Source: Mucidula mucida
Taxonomy: Eukaryota; Basidiomycota; Agaricomycetes; Agaricales; Physalacriaceae
Length of the DNA stretch: 64,000 nucleotides
Direction of reading: 5' to 3'
Assembly (NCBI GenBank): GCA_015501055.1
Contig: JADNYV010000022.1
Coordinates: 124,001 to 188,000, forward strand
Under the pieces are notes generated by a model. That model made no database searches. It worked only from the letters and a program-made list of their open reading frames with translations, and had not been told where the DNA came from. This document shows, in pieces, positions 56,906-64,000 of this stretch. The first letter of the stretch is position 1. Each line of letters starts with the position of its first letter. The translations under genes and the position numbers were made by a program.

Positions 56906-59900
56906 CTAGTAGACCTAAGGAAAACGGTTAACGACCTTGATCCACACATTCAAGAAAAGCGCTACTGACCTCCAAGATGTACCGCTCCTCCTCCTTCAAC
57001 GACTCTAAATAAGCACCCGCCGACACCGCATCATAGCTCTTGTACTTCACCAAAGCGTTCACAAGCGCTTCGTAGACGTCGGGTACTGGCCATGTCGGTC
57101 CGCACAGATAGAACACACCCTTTTGATCCTGCAACATCTCGGCAAGCGCCTCTGAATCCTCAAGCATCTTGTGCTGGATGTACACCTTCTTTGGCCCATC
57201 ACGCGAGAATGCGAGTCCCGCCCTAGTAATCACGCTATCCGAGATGAACGCCTCGATCTCCTCTCCGTATAGATACTCCTGCGATTGATGTCGAGAACCA
57301 AAGTAATAGTACACAGGGCCAACTTTCTCCCCATTCTGTTGCGACCACGCGCGGTGCTGTAAGAATGCACGGAAAGGAGCTGCACCAGTACCGAGACCAG
57401 CCATAATCAGAGGCTGCATGTTGTCAGGCGGCAGCTAGACGGGTCCATCAGACAGGTAACACGCTATATGGAGGAAAGGCGAACCTTCATGACACTAGGC
57501 TTGATAGAAACAGTGACCTTTTGACCTACACGGAGACCCGCCAGATACCTGGTGCATTGGCCATATCTAGGAGTACCTGGAAAACTGTTAGCCGTGTCCA
57601 ACATCAGAAGCTAAGAACAACTTACCACTAGGTGTCACCCAATCAACAGTGACGATGAGCAAATCCACACGGTTACCCACAACCGCCTGAGCGCTCGCAA
57701 TACTGTAATGTCTCGGCTTGATGTCGCCGACAAGCTGGCACAGCGTCTCGATACCCGGGCGTGCACTCGAATATATCTTCAGTACATCCGCGAATGTCAC
57801 TGTATCCTTCTCGGACAGCTTTTTGAAAGTCGCGATACCTTCGGGTGATCCAATAAACAGCAGCGCGTGTTTGTCAACAGATGAGCTAGCGAATTGCGCC
57901 AAATCCGTATAGAATGACTTTGGCGGACGGCCGAACAAATCAATCTGCTGCTGCAGTGCCTGGAACACCGTGCGTGTTGCAGCGTCTCCTCGTCGCCTGC
58001 CGCCACAGGAATAGTGATCAGACGATCGGGATCAACGCCGTACCATGAACAGAAATCCAAAACCTCCTTCTCATCATTCCAACCGTGGATTCCAAGCGCT
58101 TCGCCAATCTCATACTTGAGTCCAGTACCTGAGGTATCAAACTCAAGATGAAAGACGTTGCGGTTGTATTCGAGAGGCGTGAGGCGACGGTTGACTGTGC
58201 AAGTGACGAGGAACGTGTCCTCGGGAAGTTCGGGACGAAGAGCAGGATTGAGCGGAAACTCCAAGTCGTCGTTTTGCGCGCCACTTGCAGGTGTAAAGGC
58301 GTCAGGAAACATTAGATGCTTGGCAGCATCGTGCCAGTTTCCTACTCGTGCTCCGGTGGCGACGGCACCGTCTTCGCCCTCGACGATGATTGCATTGAAG
58401 TCAAAGGTCTTCAACGCAGCGGACTTGGGCTCGTCATCAGAAACAGCCACTTCTATATCCACCAAGCCATTCCATGCAGCGGCGTTAGCCTGTTGCAGCG
58501 GAACACCCTGTATGATATCGTCGAAAGCAATCGACGCGACCTTCAACAGGACACTCTCCTGCGCCGCTTTTCCTATGTATAGACGCAAAAACGCAAGATT
58601 GACGATGACGTTCTCGATTACTCCCTTCTTGTACTCATCCTCTCCAACCAACTGGGCGGCAAGGTTCGAGGCATCGATGGTGAAGAGGATCAAGGCTTTT
58701 TGGGCGATGATTTCCTTAGTCTCGGTGGGGAGATTGGCAACAAGCTCGTCAACTGACCACGAGGAGGCCAGAAGGACAACCGCGCCCTGTTTAGCGTACT
58801 TGAAGAGGGAGTGGGACTTCAAGAGACTTTGATCTAAGATGCCAATGAAATCGACGGCTCCAGTAGTCACGTCGTAGGGAATCGCGACGGGAACAGGCAC
58901 GTAACTAGCCTCCTCCTTCTTCAACGAGAGAAGCAGCCTGTTGGCCGTGACACCTCCTGCTTTCGAAAACGCATCATGGTCAGTCACCAGAGATGCCGAA
59001 ATGCCCTTGTTAGCCAAGAATAGGTCCTCGAGGACATGCGGCAAAGTGGCCAGAGACGTCTTTGGAGTGCTGAAGAGAAGGAGACGCTTGCTGGAAGCCG
59101 GTAGAAGGCTCTCTATGGAAGAACCAGCGGGGACCAAAGATGAGAGGAAGCTGGTGAACGCATTCTGTCTCAACAGGTATGCATTCGTGTCAGCCGGGGT
59201 CACTCGGTGACTGTGAACGTAAGGCAAATTTGGCGTAGAAAGAAAGGTGCCAAAGACCTCTCCATATAGAACGCCTTGGTTCACCGATGAGGCGACATCA
59301 TCGAGCACATGAACGTTTTGGACTGTAGGAGGAATGGCTGCCAAAAGGCTCTCCTCGTCCCACGGCCTCAGAACATTAACAGTGACCACTCCGAAGCCAG
59401 GGATATGTTTGGCAAATGCTTGTGCTGTAAGTGCGAGGGCACTGTTGAGGAGGACGACAACATCCTGGGCTTCCGAATCGCCGGTATAGCTGAAGAAGGA
59501 ATAACCATACGCCTTGACGATATCGAGAACGGCATCACTCTTTACTGGAGTGTCTAAAAGTGGCACGACGGAATGACCGACTTCACGAGCGGCGCCGTAG
59601 TGGTCAAAGATGTGAATGACATGTTGGTTGGTGAGCTTGTAAGAGAGTTGGGCAAAGTCCACGACTTGCTGGGGAGTGGCGGACAGGAGGATGACTAGAT
59701 CTTTGGGCAAAATGGGTAAGGCGTTTGTGAGGGGGTAGAGAGATGCAGAAAGGGTATCCTCGGTGAACAAAAGATTAGAGACCTGGAGGACAAGCCGACT
59801 GGTCGGTGATGCTCGTGGGAGGTAAGAGAGCGCTGGGGCCATCATCGAGAGGCCCTTTGAGGACGTGAAGGCTGTAATGACTGCATCTTGACTCGTTCCT

Positions 59901-60208
59901 TCTGAGAGACGTCCAACCAAAGTCAAACCAGCTCCTGCTCTTGTCTGCAAATCGACAACCGGTGCCGAATCCTTCCCAGCGCGCGACCAGGCCTTTGTGA
60001 GGGTGCCAAAGCCAGCCTGTTCAGCGAGGTCGTAGACAAAGATAGTCGAGCTGGTTTGAGGGCGCGATACAACATATTCGACAATCTGGGATGGCTGAAT
60101 GCGGGGATTGAAGAAGACAGAGTCCGTGCCATGGGCTGCTTTAAGCTTTGGCGACGATGGAGAGCTCACCGTCGTGCTCGACGACAACGAAGTGGAATAG
60201 GCAGACAT
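56906..60208 (-). CDS. MET10: Sulfite reductase (NADPH) flavoprotein subunit
   Basis: Flavoprotein alpha subunit that passes electrons from NADPH to sulfite reductase in sulfate assimilation. The start MSAYSTSLSSSTTVSS leads into the pyruvate-ferredoxin-oxidoreductase-like N-terminal half typical of fungal Met10 (FVYDLAEQAGFGTLTKAWSR, LVLQVSNLLFTEDTLSASLY, GFGVVTVNVLRPWDEESLLA). The C-terminal half has the FAD domain (RPELPEDTFLVTCTVNRRLT, NVFHLEFDTSGTGLKYEIGE, KPRHYSIASA) and the NADPH domain (PLIMAGLGTGAAPFRAFLQH, GPVYYYFGSRHQSQEYLYGE, GVFYLCGPTWPVPDVYEALV). The last 9 coding bases (VY-stop) form a separate exon after a 54-nt intron. One single-base deletion near 57973 interrupts QH-RTVFQALQQQIDLFGRPP, so the raw ORF ends with a false tail. 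It is divergent from BNA3. Confidence 0.95.
57971..57976 (-). other. Apparent 1-base deletion in MET10
   Basis: Reading ...GDEETLQH continues out of frame as RCSRHCSSR, while one base away TVFQALQQQIDLFGRPPKSF is the family sequence. No intron boundaries are available between the two. Confidence 0.75.
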
Positions 60209-60375
60209 GGACAGAGGTAGAGATTAAAATCTCGAAGCAAATTGGGATGAATGGATTCGCCATCTTTAGCACAAATCGCGTCTTTCGCCGGGCCGGTGCT
60301 CCGATGCTGAAAATACGCGTCCAACGGCCTGCTTCGGTGTTATTTCACGGGTACAGGGTTCGGCCGAGAGCACAC

Positions 60376-62000
60376 ATGTTTATCTCTGCTTTCAAACACT
60401 TCCTTCCAAAGACCTTGACTCATCGCTCACTCTCGACAACAATGGCGGCGCTCAATGGCAAACCAGTGGATCGCACTAATCTCATTCCCTTCTCATCGCG
60501 CCTCAAGGTCGGTCGCGCCCTTGCAGAGGACGTTTGGTCAATCTTCAAGTAACAATCATCGATCTCGTACTACAACTGCCAGGCTGAATATTCGACTATA
60601 GTGTCGCAAATCTGCCAGCAGACTGCATTAATCTTGGCCAGGGATACATGAACTTCCCTCCTCCACAATGGGTCAAGGAGGCTGCAAACGAAGCGCTCTC
60701 CAAGACAGAAACAAATCACTACTCGCATCCCAAGGGCCGTCTGCGCCTCAGGCAGGCTATCAAAAACTTCTACGGTTCTTCGTACAAACGAGATTTGAAT
60801 CCCGATACCGAAATTCTTGTCACCAGCGGCGCCAACGAAGGTAAAACACTCGCCATCCCAACACTTGGCGCCCAAATCTAACGCGCGCCAGGTCAATACT
60901 CTGTCTTTACCGCCTTCCTCGAGGAAGGCGACGAGGTCATTATGTTTGAGCCCTTCTTCGACCAGTATCTTCCCTCTGTCACCTTCAACGGCGGCGTCCC
61001 CGTTTACGTTCCGCTTCACCCTCCGACCTCCTCATCCACGCTCAAATCCACATCCAATGATTGGACACTCAATCTTGATGAGCTGAGGTATCACTTCCGT
61101 CGGTCATCCAGTCTGCACTCTGACCTAATTCCATATGTAGAGCCGCGATTACTCCTCGCACCAAAATGATTATCGTCAACACGCCGCACAACCCCGTCGG
61201 CAAGGTATTCACGCTCCAAGAGCTCCAAGGCATTGCTGCCCTGGCAGAGGAGTTCAACCTCCTCGTCATGTCCGATGAAGTGGTAAGCAAAACACGCTCA
61301 TTAAGCCCGAATCAACCCAACATATTCGCAGTACGACTGTCTCGTCTTTGATGGGCGCGAGCACATTCGGATCGCAACTCTCCCCGGAATGTGGGATCGC
61401 ACCGTTACTGTCGGATCTGCTGGGAGTACGTTATTCAGCACACGATTTTTACGCCATCCTGACAGAATATGTTTAGAGGCCTTTGCTGCCACCGGATGGC
61501 GTGTCGGATGGCTCGTCGGCCCCGAATACATAATCAAACCCACTCTAGCTGCTACTACGCGTATCGTGTTCTGCTCCAACTCCCCTTTACAAGAAGCGGC
61601 TGCTGTGGGTTTGGAGCAGGTCAAGGACCGCCAATTCTTCGAGACCCAGCGGAAAGAGTATGCGGAACGCCGCGCGGTGCTCACTGAAGCATTTGATAAA
61701 TTGGGCATCAAGTACACGTTCCCTGAGGGAACTTATTTCACTTTGATGGACGTCTCTGATGTTCACTGGCCGGAGGATTATCCCTTTCCACAGAGTGTTA
61801 TGGGACGAGGTCGGGACTTCAAGGCGTGCTGGTTCATAGCGCTCGAAGTTGGCGTATCATCCATTCCCGTCAGCGAGTTCTACTGCGAGGAACATGCCAA
61901 CATTGGCGAAAGCTACGCTCGTTTCGCTTTCTGTAAAGATCTCGAGACGCTGACTCGTGCTGGAGAGCGTTTACAAGGACTGAAGAAGTACCTTCGGTGA
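60376..62000 (+). CDS. BNA3: Kynurenine aminotransferase (BNA3/KAT-like)
   Basis: PLP-dependent transaminase of the kynurenine/glutamine-phenylpyruvate group. Two Met codons are possible: 60376 gives MFISAFKHFLPKTLTHRSLS, which looks like a mitochondrial presequence, and 60442 gives MAALNGKPVDRTNLIPFSSR without it, the cytosolic form. The core blocks are INLGQGYMNFPPPQWVKEAA, ETNHYSHPKGRLRLRQAIKN, ILVTSGANEGQYSVFTAFLE, GDEVIMFEPFFDQYLP, KMIIVNTPHNPVGKVFTLQE, LLVMSDEVYDCLVFDG, SAGKAFAATGWRVGWLVGPE with the PLP lysine (codon split by an intron), and RIVFCSNSPLQEAAAV. The C-terminus is SYARFAFCKDLETLTRAGER with the substrate-binding Arg. Five introns, all in frame. It is divergent from MET10 with 168 bp between. 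Confidence 0.92.
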
Positions 62001-62080
62001 TTCGTTATCCTTCAGATATGTATGTAGAGGAGTCCGTTGATAGACCTATCTTATCTGTGGTTTCACCGTCGAGCTACATC

Positions 62081-64000
62081 TTATTGGGCGCCTTCAGGCT
62101 GACGCTGCGCGGTCTCCGCCAAACTATCTACAATACGCGACAGATTCTCGTCTCTAGATACCGACTTACAGTCGTAGTAAACAGGATTCGTCGAAATGCG
62201 CTGACCCAAGAAAGTAAAGGAAAGGACATCAACCATGTCCTGTCGCGCTTGCAGGTTGCCTCGCTCAGTTTGATCGCGATACCACAACGCCAGATCCTCT
62301 GTCTCCAACAGGCAGGACTCTAGCGGAAGACCATCGTTTATGAAGCGGAGTAGAGTGTCCTTCGCCTCTACCTGGCAAAACAGATGGAATGCTCCCGTAC
62401 CCGAATGTCTCACAGCACGCCCCTGCATACGTACAAGCTGAACAAGCGCGTAGTCGCGTAGCTGCCGTTCAGTGCCTCCGTCTTCGAGGTGCAAGTACTG
62501 CGTGCCCATGACGACAACCACACTCGCTCTAACGGGGACGGTCCAACATGAATCGTGAGGAACGATAATGACCCGGACAATACCCTCAGCATATAGCTCC
62601 AAAACCAGGTTGCGATCCTCCCGTCGCATACCCTCGTGAAAGAACCCAATTCCCTTAGAGACCAAGTCAAAGAGAGACCGGTCCTGGAATCGAATGCGAT
62701 ATTCCTCCAGGTACTCCTCCGAAATACCAGGAGGGAGATAGCCAGTCTCCGTCTCCATCTCCAAAGCGCACTGCGTTATAAGATCCATAGCGACAGAACG
62801 ACACTGTGCTCGAGACGCTACGAATACCAGAGCCGAATCACCGCCCACGACAGCCGCATGAGTGGGTTTTGCCATGGCCTTGAAGAGGGAGGCAGATTGA
62901 GGTATATTGAAGGTTTGGACGTGGTGTGTTAAAGACTGACCACGGTCCCTAGGACGGAAACTATGCAATGCAAAGGGATCCACGTTCAACCAGGCTGCAA
63001 GATCGCCGGGGTCGTTCAAGGAGTTTGAGATGCCGACGAATCTCGTCACGGTAGTTTGAGTGGCGTGCCGCAGCAGGGACACCGCCAGCTCGTATTTCGC
63101 ATCCAACTGCTCCAGGTTTTCACAAACGACGAGATCTATGCCTGTCAAAGCTGCGCTGGGGTTTCGTTGGCACAGTGCTTTGGACAAGACTTCAACGGGA
63201 CAGACGACGATACGTCGCTTTTGCTTCTTGGAGAAAGTAAACGGATTCTCTTTTGCAATGTCGACAGAAACATCGGCCAAAGCGGAGCCTATTTTGAGTT
63301 GCGCTGCGATCTCGGCTGCTGCACTCCGCTGAGGCGCCACAACAAGGATGAAGGCGTCTTGTGGACGAAGGGCTGTCGACCTATCACCGCAGTTTAGGAA
63401 AAATTCAGACGTATCGAAATACGACACTTACCACGCTAAAGCCTCCACCATCATAGTTTTACCACTTCCTGTCGGAGCGCACAGCAGGGAGTGTGAATTG
63501 GTATTGAGTAAACCCCAAAAGACATGAGTCTGGATTGCGTTGAAATTGTGCAAGCGATCGGAAAACACGGCTTCCAGAGTGGGATTATGAAGGGAAGTAG
63601 ATGTAAGGAAGGGCAGGTCCAGAACGGGAGTATGACTACTGGAAGACGGCGGCATCGTTAACGAATCGAGTGGTACCTCAACTTCGCCCTCAGCTCCCAT
63701 CCATCGATCGGATACGAAGCGAATAGTCACAGAGGGAGGGGGAACGCCGTTAGGAATTGATATAACAAAATCGACATCGGTGGCGTCCGTCGACTGACGA
63801 AACAAGAGATGATAGAGCTGAAGAATATTCAATCCTTCGTGATCCTCCACCCAAAGCCAGAAGGGTTGCGAGCTGCCATGCATGGCAGTATTCCATGTGA
63901 ACGCCTTCGAGATTCGAACACTGATCTTCAGAACATCGGAGCCCAATGGTCGTAGAACGCAGTTGATCTTGATGGATGGGAATTGCTTGACCGCTGTCAA
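62081..64000 (-). CDS. Brr2/Slh1 (ASCC3)-type Ski2-like helicase, C-terminal part (partial)
   Basis: The N-terminal part lies beyond the window. The exon 63428-64000 begins in the linker before a second helicase cassette: HGSSQPFWLWVEDHEG, VTIRFVSDRWMGAE, then the P-loop LLCAPTGSGKT. After an intron the cassette continues at 62081-63427: DAFILVVAPQRSAAAEIAAQ, DLVVCENLEQLD at the DExH position, FVGISNSLNDPGDLAAWLNV, SALVFVASRAQCRSVAMDLI, GIGFFHEGMRREDRNLVLEL, and LVRMQGRAVRHSGTGAFHLF at motif VI, then LSFTFLGQRISTNPVYYD. Motif II and VI are degenerate, as in the inactive second cassettes of Brr2-like helicases. The protein stops about 30 residues after the winged-helix part, so the C-terminal Sec63 domain normal for Brr2 and ASCC3 is absent. 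I cannot choose between Brr2 and Slh1. Confidence 0.82.

Overview
The window is nuclear DNA of a filamentous basidiomycete, most likely an Agaricomycete. Genes are dense, occur on both strands, and are cut by many short GT-AG introns of about 45-60 nt. The gene set is fungal core housekeeping plus families typical of mushroom-forming fungi. No prokaryotic, organellar or viral segment was seen, and I recognised no tRNA or rRNA gene. Exon joins were worked out by hand from splice sites and conserved protein motifs, so CDS coordinates are gene spans from start to stop codon with introns included.

Layout. 0.0-2.8 kb: 3' end of SEC22 and a lineage-restricted low-complexity protein. 2.8-8.8 kb: RAT1 and GCD2 (eIF2B delta), divergent. 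9.0-15.5 kb: a HEI10-like meiotic RING protein, a short-chain dehydrogenase and a CUE-like protein. 16.0-24.4 kb: KCS1, an orphan gene and a multi-pass membrane protein. 24.5-31.6 kb: FHL1 (FHA plus forkhead), MTP18, RTP1 and TCA17/TRAPPC2L. 31.8-32.7 kb: a complete 880-bp transposon with perfect 146-bp terminal inverted repeats and a 9-bp target duplication. 32.9-40.4 kb: a secreted GH93-like propeller, SUP35 (eRF3) and SLA1. 40.7-49.7 kb: SEC7, deoxyhypusine synthase and a 14-3-3 protein. 50.0-56.1 kb: an ARO8-like aminotransferase, NSP1 and a membrane protein. 56.9-64.0 kb: MET10, a kynurenine aminotransferase and the C-terminal part of a Brr2/Slh1-type helicase.

Several genes serve translation or its control (GCD2, SUP35, DYS1, FHL1) and several serve membrane traffic (SEC22, TCA17, SEC7, SLA1). 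Sulfur and aromatic amino-acid metabolism are represented by MET10, ARO8 and BNA3. Six promoters are shared by divergent gene pairs, the shortest being about 80 bp between SEC7 and DYS1. The neighbours do not form a biosynthetic cluster.

Two things stand out. First, the 880-bp element looks like a young non-autonomous Mutator-type insertion that may carry a decayed C2-domain gene fragment. Second, many otherwise intact genes (RAT1, GCD2, the dehydrogenase, the CUE-like gene, SEC7, MET10) contain single-base frameshifts, mostly one-base deletions and often in homopolymers. Three deletions within about 60 bp of SEC7 restore the frame and leave a garbled stretch. This pattern suggests uncorrected long-read assembly errors, and any automatic gene models here should be read with that in mind.
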